Assembly (NCBI GenBank): GCA_002633005.1
Contig: NMRA01000221.1
Span: forward strand, 530,680 to 594,679
Source of the DNA: Phoronis australis
Taxonomy: Eukaryota; Phoronida; Phoronidae
Reading direction: 5' to 3'
DNA: 64,000 nt
Position numbers and translations under genes: made by a program. Below are positions 1-12,800 of the stretch, in pieces. The notes under the pieces are model-generated. The model had not been told where the DNA came from, did no database searches, and saw nothing but the letters and a program-made list of their open reading frames with translations. Numbering within the stretch: position 1 is the stretch's first letter; every line of letters begins with the position of its first letter.

Positions 1-1771
1 ATCATACAATGTTTGGGAAGGTCAATAAATTTAGTTTATTCTTAATTTATTCTAAAACTTGATACATTTTCCATGACTAAAAACTTATGTACTTTTAAGA
101 GTGCCCGTGGCATGTTATGAACAAGATTAGACAAAGTTTAAACTCTTATGTTTTTCCACGTTTTTTGACTTGATTTTTCAGGGTCCTCATAAACGCGCGT
201 TTTTAGAATAACTCGGAGATTTTCATTAGGTTAGACGAATTAAAAGGTCGCAGTTTAGAGGCTACTGTACATGCTTGGACACATTGGTTCGGAACCACTC
301 TTGCGTTCGCTTTAAGGCCGGAGTTCGGCACAATTTTAATTTATAATTGATATGTTTTCAAATTTAGGTGTTTTAGATTGTCGTCTATACTATCTGCTTA
401 ACTGTAACACAAAGCGAGGGTCACCACATTAGTTTTTCCGTTATAGTCCCTAAACAGAGGCACCAGTCGGAAAAACCTGAGGGCATCTGCCAAAGATATT
501 GAATTTACATGGATAAATGAAAAATCACTTCTAATTAAGACAGAAATTCTTTCAAAAAAACGTATCCATTTCGACGCAATATGTCAGTTTTATGTTTTAG
601 AAACCTTAGGTATTTTTCTCGCATTACTGATTTTTTTATGTCGGGGGATTTTGAGTAGTTTTCCTCGAATTTGAGCGTTTTGGCTTATACACAATAAATT
701 ACACCACTGAATTTTTTTCTTCGTTGCTATATTTTGATTCATCTCATGTTTGCTGTGAAATAAGAAACAAATAGTGTCACCAACTAAGTTTTTGATTATT
801 TTAGCTCAAACGGTGTGACACGTGACTGTGAGATTGTGTGCAGTTGGTGGGATTTTGACATAAACTAAGACAAGTTTACTACAGTGTTGTTGCCTCATTC
901 TTGTGTTTAGCATTCGTTGTAAAATTTGATGTCGCTTGCTATAATAACAAAATGTCAACTCAAAATCCACATTTCAACTCAAGAAATATTTTATTTTAAA
1001 TGAAAAATAGTATTAAAATATTTCATATACTTTGCAGTTTGGTGAAATGTGCTTAACGTCTTCAACTGGTGTTAGGCACTAGTAGCCTTGCTACAAAGCT
1101 GTGTACTAAATATACAGCTAGCTGTGTTTTGACGATAGTCTTCATACAACTATCTGGCTTGCTAAGACACTAGATGCATTTAGACTTTGCTATTGCCGTT
1201 CGGGCGTCATATAACATAGATTTGTCTTTTGTCAAAATACACCGAAGCGTCGATTTCAGAAAGTGAGATACAAAAATTAGTGGCCAAAACGACATGATGA
1301 TAAATAGGTCTGCCATATTAGAAAAATGTCATTTGCGAAAGAGTACAAATAGTGTATAGACGTTTAAAAGTCTCCACCTGTCCAGCAAAAAACAATATTG
1401 AATGCCATACAGCGTAACATAACACGTGCTAATAATCAGGTATCTATGCTATCAGTTTTATCGAACCAACATTTGAGCCCGAGTGTATCGAAAACTAGTT
1501 ATCATATTATGCTTATTCAATATTTCTGCACTATAATCGAGAAAAAGTTATGATTCGTTCGCACAAGCGCTAAACTGCTCTCGATCCCTTGGAAATCTAA
1601 ATCTGGATTGTCACATAAAATGGCGATATAAAAGCTACCCACTCTTCACACGGTTTTCGCCAACGTGCCTAACTGTGTACAGAGAAAGACGCTAGTTGTG
1701 CACCATGACGCACCTGGTTTAACTACAATGTGACACTATGGTGTTGTTGTCCGTGTGGAGAGCCAAAAGAT
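1..1771. other. Intergenic, no gene seen
   Basis: AT-rich DNA with stops scattered in all frames. I see no exon-like frame with splice borders, no tandem repeat and no RNA-like fold. Confidence 0.6.
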
Positions 1772-2363
1772 TATGGTACATTATACATTATGGCACATCA
1801 TACGTTGTGGCACAGTACATGTTATGGAACATTATACATTATGGCACATTATATATTATGGCACATCATACTTTATGGTACATTATACATTATGAGACAT
1901 TATACGTTGTGGCACAGTACATGTTATGGAACATTATACATTATGGCACATTATATATTATGGCACATCATACTTTATGGTACATTATACATTATGGCAC
2001 AACATGCATTATGGAGCATTATACATTATGGCGCATTATATATTATGGCACATCATACGTTATGGTACATTATAAATTATGGCACATCATCACGTTATGA
2101 CACATTATATATCGTGGCACATCATACTTTATGGTACATTATACATTATGGCACATCATGCGTTATGGCGCATTATACATTATGGCACATTATACATTAT
2201 GGCACATCATACGTTATGTTACATTATACATTATGGTACATCATACGTTATGACACATTATATATTATGGCACATCATACATTATGGGGAATCATACGTT
2301 GTGGCACATCATATGTTAGGGCACATTATACATTATGGTGCATTATAAAATATGGCACATTAG
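1772..2363. repeat. 17-bp minisatellite, about 35 copies
   Basis: Tandem array of a 17-bp unit close to TATGGCACATTATACAT, diverged by point changes (GGTACA, GGCACATCATAC, GTGGCACAGTACATG). Inside it is a higher-order duplication: the 88 bp from 1806 recur almost identically from 1908, an offset of 102 bp or exactly six units. Because 17 is not a multiple of 3 and the unit lacks stops in the plus frames, all three plus-strand frames stay open and give 17-residue periodic peptides; these are not genes. Confidence 0.95.
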
Positions 2364-3720
2364 CTCGTTTAGACTGAGTACACAGTCTTTGCTCTTACGT
2401 TTTTTGTTTTCCTGTTTCTGTTCAAATGTGCTGAAGAAAGCCTGTGTCCTTGATGATACAATAAAGGTTACTGTTCATTTCGAACCATTTCTCTTACTAT
2501 TGTTGTAATACAAACATAATGATAATGACAATAGCAAAACTTGCAGAAGTGTATGGATTTATCATGCGTATATGATCGTATTTGACCATGTGCCGATATC
2601 CGAAATACGCCTGCGCTTAAACATTCTTTCATCGGCGCAGGTGGCTATCTCTAACATATTTGCTTAAAACTGGTTCTTTCCAATATCGTCATGCCGACGC
2701 CGTGTCTGCAGATGGGGGTGGGGTTGGGGTGACCCCCTCAAGTCTGCCTATGTGTTTTCAGCCTGAATCCGGATTTCATCAAGACGTCGAAACACAAATG
2801 GTATAGACTACACCGAGGCACCTACTCAGAAGCATTGCGTTGACAGTAGATGTCCAATAATTGAATAACAGTTTGGCCTCTTGGATGCATAATAATTAAT
2901 TAATTTTCGGTCAAGGTGAACATATCGTATGAACTTGTCCACATATTTTTTATTACCACATTATCTCGCTGTCAGTACGTGACTGGAAGTACACTAACAT
3001 GAACATAGAACTTCAACAACTCAAACCGTGATACGTAGATTAATAGGCCCGTGGCATTGGCGAGAGCAGGGCGAAATTACTGTGGGCAATACTGTGGGCA
3101 GTGTGAAATGGTCTAAACAGGGTTTAGTAAAAGGTAGCCGTTTTAGCATTAATATTTGTAATTATCTCAAATTCCAGTTCGTTCGTTGAAACTCAATTAA
3201 CAGAATTAACAGAATTAAAACAACATTGTTGAAAAATAATTCGTGTTGCCAAGAAATCTCTAGAAACCATAACAACAGGACAAAAGGCATTCGGGTGGGG
3301 AGGGGGGGGGGCAAGGCTTGTTCATCACGATTGTGTCAAGACAAATTGCATCGATTCTAAATTATTTGATATAGCAACCGTATCCATGTCAAAACACCAT
3401 GTTTTTTGGATTTCATGGCACAATACTTACGGTCTGGCCAGTGTGTTGAAAAATTAAGCAAAGATTTTTAATTAAGAAAAAATGTTTTCTCGGCAGTTGA
3501 TTCATTTCAAATGTCACTGAATTGTCCTAAAATCGATAACATTACATGTCAACCTTAATCGCACGTATTTCCTTCGCAGCTTTTACGCTGTGAAGCAAAT
3601 AAAAAATAATATGCCTCTGTTTTCAATTATAGTTCGTGCCTACAGCTACTTATTCAAAGTAGCAATATAGTAGAACTATGAGATTCACTGTACATAAAGC
3701 ACAAACATTATAATTACTAT
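2364..3720. other. Intergenic, no gene seen
   Basis: AT-rich sequence with a short G-rich run near 3296-3312 and a pyrimidine/purine patch near 2711-2740. No coding or RNA feature recognised. Confidence 0.55.
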
Positions 3721-4542
3721 TTATAATTGTTGTGGAATAACGGAGACATCGATGTTATTTTCTGTTTCCGTCGGAATAGTGAGGACGTGTCCAAGAGTCG
3801 TTCTCCTGTAGTTAGCTAATAATGTCATCGCACGGGATGAGTAGCTGATTCGCGTACTTCCGCCGAAGGTAGGGTTTTCGGTGTTGGAGGTTACATGGTG
3901 CTCGGAAGTCTCGCGAGAATTACGGTGTGACATATAATTCTGTGGTATTTAAGCGAAACTAAATACAAATCAAGACATTTCTGTTCTTCGTCTTATCGAT
4001 CGCGCCTCACTCTTAATGTCAACTTTGAAAAAAGATGATTTTGCTTGATAGTTGATTGAGTCTACTCAGCCACCGTGGTAAGTACTCACAGTAGGCAGCA
4101 TGTAGATTGAATCCGAATTGGTATTTATCACAAGAACACGACTTTGCACTTAGCCGTATGAACTGACAAATGATTAGCGACGGGGGAATTTATTTAGGTG
4201 TGTCGCATGTTTTTACTCGAGGATACACCTTGGATGCACGTGCTTCGTTACCAAAAGTGTCAAAGTTTTCAGATATTTTTGTGTCATTTTCTGATGCACT
4301 CAACATCTTTAGAATTTGTGAGAGTAAGAAGGTGAACGAAAATCTTTAAGATGATCTTCGAATCGAATCTCGGGTAAAGTTTGGTGGTCACGTGACTTGG
4401 TGTTCGTATCCCACCTTACCTGTCCACTAGCTTTGGCGTAACTAAATGCGTTAATATTATATACTTCCAGATTTTGTTTCAAACCCAAATCTGCCCTAAA
4501 GCACAATAAAAATCCATACAAAACCAGCATATTGGTTGCCAT
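3721..4542 (-). CDS. Possible two-exon small secreted protein (speculative)
   Basis: On the minus strand an ATG at 4542 opens 41 codons starting MATNMLVLYGFLLCFRA, which looks like a signal peptide. They end at a consensus donor, CAG then GTAAGG, so exon 1 is 4420-4542. A second open stretch follows an acceptor (pyrimidine-poor tract, then CAG at 942-940 of the 3 kb block), exon 2 being 3721-3939, with 72 codons and TAA. Both junctions are phase 0, so the joined product would be 113 residues, rich in Ser, Thr and Asn after the leader. I recognise no family. Against it: no clear promoter or polyadenylation signal, no homology I can name, and similar open frames occur by chance here. It could also be part of a larger gene. 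Confidence 0.28.
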
Positions 4543-6956
4543 CAAGACAAAATAAATAGTTCATTTAAAATCGCTTTGTAGCTCGTCAAGAATTTTTGAA
4601 AAGTAAAGACTCCATGTATTTGAACATTTGTGATACAATATCGTTGAGTCTAAGAAAAGGCAGGGTTGACACGTGGAAGTGAACTTTTCTTGTTAATGTT
4701 CCTATAAAGAATAATCCGTAATGAAACTAAACTCCTCCTCGTGGCTTGTCCACTGCTAAGCTGACTTCGTAAAGCTTGACAACGCGCACAATTCCCTAAC
4801 TCTTTCTGTTTCAAACTCCAAGCAGTACCACGGCCCGCTATATGCAAATCATGTGACTACCCCGGCCTTGAAATCATGCATGTAGGCAAAGAATTTGGCC
4901 AATACTAGAATGTGGCCAACACACAAATGAGATGGACAAGTGCACTGTAGAATGACCACTTGCAGAAACAACTGGATCGCTTGAGCCCAACGTATTGGAA
5001 TGATGGCACATGAAAGTTTTGCTTGTCAGATGGTGCATTCGTTGAAAGTGACACCGAAGACGAAAATTATCTTTTAAGTTTTGTTGGCTTTAACTTTGTC
5101 TATGTACCGGTATCCTTACTAACTACATGACGGGATAGTATCTTCAGACGCTGTATTTTGTATCATTATCCTTGTCACGTCATATTGAATGGCCATTTTC
5201 TTATCTCTGAAAACGGAGTTTCGCTGACGTACCATCAACGATAGAACTCTAGCCGTGGAATTCCAACTCCGATCTCGCGTTCACTGAGGTCGCGCTGCAC
5301 ATGCGTGAGAGTTATTTGCATTCATTTGTTCCGGTGTGTGTATTTGCAATGGAGTTTATTTTCATCAAAACTTTTCGCAACTTCGACGTTTTTCAACCGA
5401 ATTGCGTTAGAACCATATCATTAAAAAAGCCTTTTGTCAATTCTTGATGATTATACCAGAAGCAAAAGATAAATGATTTAATTCCTAAGTAATTATCATT
5501 TTGTGTACCCGACTGGCTTAACAATATTCTTTAATTCACGCGTCTCTGTTACAGCTCTACGCCTATTGTTTTACGCGAAGTCGTATAAAAGGTGGCACTG
5601 TCAAAGCATTAAATTAATTAATCTCGTCAAGGAGTATCAGTGAGTGTGGCATCCGTTTCTGGCAACAACCTATCGTTCTCGAATTATTTGAAATTGTCCA
5701 ATGACTGTTCTTTTATTGATTGACTTTTCATACCATTCCTCCGGCATCCTTCAATTCACGAATCTGTCTGAAATTTCGTTTCGGAATAGATCTCGCCAAG
5801 TGCTACAAAATGTTACAGAAATGTTTAGCTCCGATTATTATAACCGATCTCGAGTTATGTAAGATTTATTAAAGTCCGACACTTGTACGTTTCTCAGGCT
5901 TCACCGTGTTTGATTGTGCACACGTTATAAATAGCATTTTCGTTCCATCGACATAAAATTCATACCTGCCATGCTCCTCTCAAGGGAAATCGGAACAAAA
6001 GTGGCAAGGTGACGGCCTTTTTACATTTGCTTTGCAGAAATAGGATAATTCTTCTTAAATTTTGTAAGTAGATAGATCTTCTAAAGGACCGGCGAGTTTC
6101 ATCAGTTGCTAGCTTTGACTTTCTGGTCTCGAGATGTTCGAGACTTACTGATGACTGAAATTCGACAATGGTATGTTGCTCACGCTCCTCAGTGTGCAGT
6201 AATGCGTCTCAGAGTTTAAGATCAACATGGAGACTATACCCGTCCTTTTATTCACATGACTGATCGATACGAAATTTACACTGGATTTTTCCTAGTGCTT
6301 TCCATCGTTGTGGTTATCACCAGTAGCGGACGTCGGGGGAGTTGTGGTTTTCAAAGCCTGACGTCACTTCCTGCATTGGTGTCTTAGGGTTCCACTTGAC
6401 GCCATTGGTATTTTGGTTATCGAATGCTGCAAGGATGGTGGCAGTGTCGTTTTGGGCATTAGATGACATCTTTGGCGTCACTGTGAACGCCGTCATGGAC
6501 AGAGTTGGCTACGGTATTAATGCCAGCGCGTTCTGCACTGACATTTTTATCGACTGGCTCATGCGGTGTAAGCGTTGCTGCTGTTGTCGTAAGTGATATC
6601 AGTCGTCATGTATGGTGAAGACAGCGTCGTTGTTTCTGGCAGCGACACCCCTTGGCAGTGTTGTGTCGTCATTGCTAACGAGTTGGCGTCAGTTCCCTTG
6701 AGTTGCTGACGGCATTGTAAGTGTTGTTGTTAGTGCTATTGTCATCTACTGCGTTTTGGTCTTCTTTTGTATCATGGCCGTCTACATTGTGGCCATGGGT
6801 TTTCCTGCGTTCGTTGTCGTCGTCATTTCTGCGTTTTTCACTCGATTTCGCCAAGTGTCGCTCCTCTGAGCGCCTTTTTAATCGTTTACTAGTGTCTCAG
6901 TGGTTCATGAAGCGTACACGAAATAGGAAATAAATGATGTTCCATCCACATATATT
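4543..6956. other. Intergenic, no gene seen
   Basis: No convincing exon. About 6330-6900 is T+G-rich on the plus strand with repeated GTTGTTGT/GTCGTC words, which keeps several meaningless frames open. Confidence 0.5.
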
Positions 6957-7780
6957 CACTTGCTTTGCTGTTTTGTACTCTCAAGCTTGAAATTTCTTAG
7001 CCAGTAATACATCACCATGGAGATCTCACGATTCGCGAACATTTTCTTTCCTAGTTTGAGCAATAATCTATAAAACTTGTTTCGAACAGTTTCTAAGTCT
7101 TTCCTATGAAATCCCGGCATAGGATTGGGACAACGTTTTGTCAAATTAAGACAGACATATTTTTAGTTGCCTCTTGAAACTTGTACATACTATACTGTCT
7201 CTTCGGACGTTTCAATAACATCATATCTTTGTCCTCTTGTTCAAGGACCTTTAGAAGTAAAATTCAACCACAAACATTTGTATTCTGAAGTTCTATCAAA
7301 CGGACACCATTTAGATACCCTTTTCATATCCCCCAAGGTAACCACCATTTCTGAACACCAAAATTTTTTTAGCATTGACATTGAGCTTCCATCTTTGCAA
7401 CCTAATTGGTTAATTTTTCATTGCATACTTATTGAAGTCACAGCAAATACTTGCTAAGCATCAGCGCATAACAATCAGCAACACTTCTATACTAACACCA
7501 AGTCCAGTGTAAATTCCTGGTTTTAAAACGTTGCCTTAGTCCTTATAAACACGAAGAATAGGAAAGATGAGAACTGAAAACCGTGTCTCACCCCAACTGC
7601 ACATTTAAAGCAGACCATCGTGACACCTGGCGCGATTGATTTGAATACATGATTTGATGCTGTTATACATACCTTCCAAAATTTTGTACACATTCCCCGT
7701 TATGTTATGGCTTAATAGTTTGTACGTCAAATCATTTAACCAAACAGTATCAAAGGCATTCGTGAAATCTCTAAATAAGT
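6957..7780 (-). mobile_element. Decayed non-LTR retrotransposon (LINE) reverse transcriptase fragment
   Basis: Reading the minus strand from about 7777 down gives reverse-transcriptase landmarks in the usual order. First is DFTNAFDTVW followed by L-YKLLSHNI-GNVYKIL and MYNSIKSCIQIN. After a frameshift comes CAVGVRHG-FQFSSFLF, matching the (G)xRQGxxLSPxLF block. Then GVSIEVLLIV runs into a broken YADD site near 7470, then WKLNVN and VFRNGGYL near 7390-7330, then EYKCLWLNFTSKG near 7260. Last is ETVRNKFYRLLLKLGKK near 7100-7050 with MYYWLRNF after it. At least four frameshifts or stops separate the blocks, so the copy is dead and truncated at its 5' side. The clade is not assigned. Confidence 0.8.
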
Positions 7781-9612
7781 AATACGACCCGGCCCAAAGT
7801 AATGGCTAGTTTTCAACTTTACCTGTATTTCAACTGCATACGTGAAAAGGACAACAATTGGTGATTTATCGAGTTTAGAGTTCATCGAGATCCGCAACTT
7901 GATTCAAACCTGGTAAATGCCAAGTTATGCCCAATGCATGCACTCACCGGCGGACAGTCGAAAGAGTTCCACGCTTAGTCTTCTAGAAGCATACATACTG
8001 CAAATTATACATGTCTAAATCTTTAAAGCCGTTATTAATCAGTTGCACCGACCTGAGGCTCAGCAATGTTCATTGCCAATGCAGAGGTCGAAGGCTACCG
8101 GAACTACCCACGCTTCTAGCTTCGAAAATAAAAGTCCCCACGTGCCTGTGGTGAGGCCTACTTTTGACAAGGTTAGTCAACGGTATCTGAAATTCTGACT
8201 AATATATTCATATTCGCTTGTGATGGTGTGATTCGATCTGTAAACATAGACAAGTTTTAGGACTAATCGTTGATAATTTTCTTAGAATTTTTGCTGTATT
8301 CATCGATTGTTTGTCATAGATAAGACAAAGGTCTACAAATGGGCACACGGTTTAAAATTTGTGTTTTAGATAATCCAAGGGAAATTCTCTTAATTTTTCT
8401 GCATATTTTCAAGGTCATAGACTTCCGTCAACTTGGTTACGTTTCCCCTGAGTAAGCTTATGTCATTGCTTTTCAAATGAGACCAAATTGGGAATTTATA
8501 AAAATAAATTACAAACTGACGTGCGACGCCTTTTAAAATTTTCTCCAATCTTGTCCAAAATGCAAAAATCAAAATAGAAATCGAAGTGTAACACCTTGTC
8601 ATTATACTACCCGGTAACCGGATGTTACAGGCAACGCGCGAGAACATGATGGATTCAGAAAACAAACACAAGAATGACCTGGGACCTCACGTTGCACTGA
8701 GGAATCTCGATAGAATTTATTTCGGAATAGCTTTATGCACGTTAGGAAGATCGTGTAGTCACCCAAGGCAAACTAATTTATCACGTTTCTGTTAATTTAA
8801 TATGATAAATTGTATTCTGTTTCAATTTTGCAATTTGCGTTAAAGCATTAGACACAATTTTGATTAAAAGTAATCAGGTTTGAAGGTGCATTACTAGTGT
8901 CATAATATGTTTCACAGCAGCTGCCTGACCACATCAGTAGCTAAAGAATCTCTGATCTGTACAAGTGACATTAATATTTGATGTAAAGTAATTGTTGTCA
9001 TGTTCTGATAACCGGACTCAACTGATGTGAGTGGTTCATTTTCTTAAACAGCCCTCCTACAGTAGTCAAAACAAAGTATTCTCAGGAGGAGACCTCTTTA
9101 TTAGTAGGATTTAAACGGTTCACAGGTTTCCGATTTCACCCGTTTATTGCTCTAAAACACTATGTCTTCTTTGGAATGAGATTTGACTTCACCAGCAGAG
9201 CGTTTGACTGCAACCGCGACGCTTGCAAGTTCGATTCCGCATTGAGGCTGGAAATTAGTGCTCTCGTCGTTAATGTACCATTAAGCTGAGAAACCGTATA
9301 GATGCTCTTACCGTGTGAAGTCTACATTCCAATGATGTGTTTTATAGTTAGGCTCTGTCTGCCCATGGTGGCCGCATATGATTGCCCAATATGTTAGCAT
9401 TTTGGTCATTATATGGTTTATTTCATGTAAGAGGCCTCCGGCGCACATTACAAATACATAATACATGGAGTGTACAAGATTTTTCAAATCTATCATTACT
9501 TACTAGTATGGTACTCACTGGTAAGACAGCAGATAGGACACCTTTGCGAACGTTCGATTTAAGCTCTCCGATCATATGTCCTTTCTACTTCCTTATAAAC
9601 CCCCTCATCTGA
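7781..9612. other. Intergenic, no gene seen
   Basis: No exon recognised. The upstream (5') half of the retrotransposon that ends at 7780 cannot be followed into this stretch. A tRNA-like B-box occurs near 9225-9240 (separate entry). Confidence 0.5.
9195..9250 (+). repeat. tRNA-like fragment (possible SINE head remnant)
   Basis: AGAGCGTTTGACTGCAACC followed by GCAAGTTCGATTCCGC resembles the anticodon arm and T-arm (B box GTTCGATTCC) of a tRNA. The D-arm and acceptor stem are not recognisable, so it is not a functional tRNA; a tRNA-derived SINE scrap is more likely. Confidence 0.25.
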
Positions 9613-9618
9613 ACTCGG

Positions 9619-9817
9619 TATACACCTTATTCACACAGTCGCCATTTTAGTAGTGAGCCTCTTTTTAGGTTTAAAAAACAATGCATTCGAGACATAAATA
9701 TAATGAGGCACGCGAAAAAATCACGGTCTGCACTGTGATTAAGCCCAGAATGCGTTGTTTTTAAAACCTAAAAAGAGGCTCACCTTTAAAATGGCGACTG
9801 CGTGAACAAGGTGTATA
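9619..9817. mobile_element. Palindromic foldback/MITE element, copy 1
   Basis: Near-perfect hairpin. The left arm starts TATACACCTTATTCAC then AGTCGCCATTTTA and GAGCCTCTTTTTAGGTTT. The right arm is its reverse complement (AAACCTAAAAAGAGGCTC, then TAAAATGGCGACTGCGTG and AAGGTGTATA). Arms are about 75 bp around a short centre. The 6-mer ACTCGG flanks both sides (9613-9618 and 9820-9825), a possible target-site duplication. A second copy is at 27192-27384. Confidence 0.85.
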
Positions 9818-9825
9818 AGACTCGG

Positions 9826-12800
9826 TCTACTGACACTACTTCGCAGTTTATGTGAAGTTAAAACGTTACCAAAGACTGTAATATGTTCGCTAAAAAACAT
9901 CGCAAGGCTTCTCTCAACATGAACGTATCACCGCAATATCCGTTTGCGTCATTTCTCTTCTCATTGCGTTTTGCTCGACTTGAAAAAGCATACACTGAAA
10001 TCTGTATTGCAATCCTGTTAAAAGGATTACAGACAGTCCTATGCAAACATTGCATTCAACGTGAGCACACCTCACAACAAAACACGTGTTGGTTCGTAGG
10101 TCGGTAAAGGACCCAGTTGATTACGGCTCTAGGCCTATACATGAAGAAACGCGTTAATTTATTCATAGAAGCTCCCAACAAATGTGACCCATTTAATCGT
10201 GCCTTCTCTCTTAAAGAGGGCTGTTTCGTCTTACCGACGACGGGTATCACACTTTTGTGGTGCCATCTCAGGGCAGCAATGTAGTCGAGTACACTCGTAT
10301 GCAAAATCTAATCGCTATGCTAAAGGAATGCTATCACAGGCATGGACATAAGAACAATGATATGAATGTATATGATAGCATACTAGGGGGACGCTACCGT
10401 CGGGGCTGGCCGATTTTGTCCAATCAGATTGCTCCATGGCACACAAGAAAACCATACAGCTAAGCCAAAACCCAATTAGCTACAAAACGTTTGTTTTTGT
10501 AGTCTTGCACACGTATCAGGTTTAGACATTGGTAATTGAGGCAGTAGACAAATTTGCCTTCGTCACTGCCCATCGTCACAACTCGGTGTTACCCTTGTTC
10601 GTAGCAAATTTCAACAATTTCACATCCAGTCGTCACCATATTCCTCGCTCCCCCGGTGGTCCCACATTTCAAACTTTAGCGATGGACACGTGACCACTTT
10701 TGATCATGGCATCTTCGGCTTTCCACGGCTCTGTTATTTCTACATGTAACTCACATCCTCACGACCATGAAATGACGTGAGCTATGAGTTGTGCTCTCGC
10801 ACGCGACAAAAATGTTTACAGTGTCTGAAATTTTCTCGTCTTCATATACCCCCTCGTTTCTTTTCGGGCCTCTTTTTCAGCCCTAAACTTCAGAGTCGCC
10901 TGCCGCCACTGATCTTTCTTTAGTGTAAGTTTCCTTGTTATCGTGTTTCCTAGTTACTTTCGATCAATCCGGCAGACTTCAATCATGCATCTGACAATGA
11001 ATATTCAAAACCATTTGCATCTTTTTTTAATTTCACACAATTCCACTAGCGAAGTAATTTTAAGTTCCTGTTAAATATTGATTTTTACTTTGTGTCTGTT
11101 GAATATAATTAATAAACGTTGTCAATGTAATTAGGCTTGGTGATCAATATAACATATGAAAAGGAGGGTGTAATTACAAAGATAATGTTTCTCTCGTCTC
11201 TTGGCTGATAGACAGGTATTAATTGCACCGTCATGCCTTTCAAATTCAGCTCACTGTAAAAGCAGCTCGGTAGAAGTAACATTATAACGATATCTTGGGC
11301 TTGCCCTCAATACATGTGAATTTTCTGTAATTGCAAGTTTGGACAGATACGGTGGGGATAACACCTGTGGAAAATGGTTCTGGCCAATGAATTCCACACC
11401 AAAACGTTACGTTCATAGCTTGTCATGTCCATCTATTTAGCTTATCGTGTTTGTCATGAAGTGTGAGTGTTTGCATCATAAAATATTCAGCGCAACACGC
11501 AGATTAGCTGTGATGCAATCTTACGTACTTCCTTCACTAATTCAGGACACGATATTATCACCGATTAGTTTAGACTTTTGTTCATGAAAATAGCGAAAAT
11601 GTGATAACACAAAGGCGTTGATTCGTTAGGCCACTATACACGTCATCAGCTTAATGTGCACGGGTGGGTGAAAAGTGCACTTGCCCTGCCCCTCGTTCTG
11701 ACATCCTAGATGCACCAGTTTACTGTCGGATCTTGAATTCCCCTTGTCCCCCAGCTTAGCCCAATCACCTCTGAATCGATTTCAGAGATTCTATAGAAAC
11801 TGAAGCAAAATTTTGCATATTTTTTACAGTTATTCGGTTTCACTGACGTCAATATGTCGGTTTTCAGTTTTAAAAAGTGTGAAAAAGATCGATTCTGAGC
11901 TGAGGTCATTACCACGGTTTGAAGCCTAGAAATCAACATACTGACCGAGAGTGAAAGTCATATGCCAGTACATCGGCTAAGAAATTCGTGGAATGAGACT
12001 CTATGTTTGAGCTTTCGATCAGTCACCCGCCTGTTCTTACTCAAAGCGTTGTGGAGAGATTTTGAAAATATCCAGAAGTCCGGAATCTTGTGAACCTTGC
12101 CACCAAACTTTATTCGAGACTCGACTGGAAAGTCGACGCATCTCATGTTGGAAGAGTTTTCTCAGTTTTAGGCCATGTGATTGGTCAATTTTTGACATGG
12201 CTCTCAAAAAAGGTTTTGGTGGTAGCGGGTCCGGATCCCTCCGCCACATATTCGATGGTGAAGACGGAATTGTTCTAAAAACTTCTAGAGTCCCACACTC
12301 CACAAACCCGTCGACCCACGACCCCCGCGACCTACAACCCCCACGACCTGCGGCAATAGATGTATCTGTGCGCTTTCTTACGTCGCTGGGTGACTTTTCC
12401 ATAACATTTAACTTCACGAATCTCCTCAGGCTCAAGACTGGTGGTTAAAAACAGAATGTGGTATAAGAACATGATCTGAAATGGCATATCGTGAGCGCGC
12501 TATCGTTGTTACGGAAACAGTTCCGCGAGCGGCTTGCAATGACCCTGTTCTACCATAGATTATAGGGACTGCCAACTCCCGTCAGAGCGCGTCGAACATG
12601 TTGCAGACCAAGGGAAATAAGCACTGACGACGAGAGGGCGCTGCAGACGCAGGATAGAAAACTTCTGATTTTTCGGATGGGCAGTCACTTTTTTCAAGGT
12701 TTGGTTAAGTAAATAGTCGAATTGCTCAATTTTCGAAATTTTTAAGACTTGAAAAAATAAAATGGGTATATTGTTCTCCGTCATGTCATTTACAAACATT

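Noticed and set aside
1730-2377. Three overlapping long open frames (215, 120 and 89 codons)
   Set aside because: They are the three frames of the 17-bp minisatellite and show its 17-residue period; no gene features.
12037-12448. Open frames of about 130 codons on both strands
   Set aside because: They overlap each other in antisense, have no domain, splice context or start context, and look like a locally stop-poor GC-richer patch.
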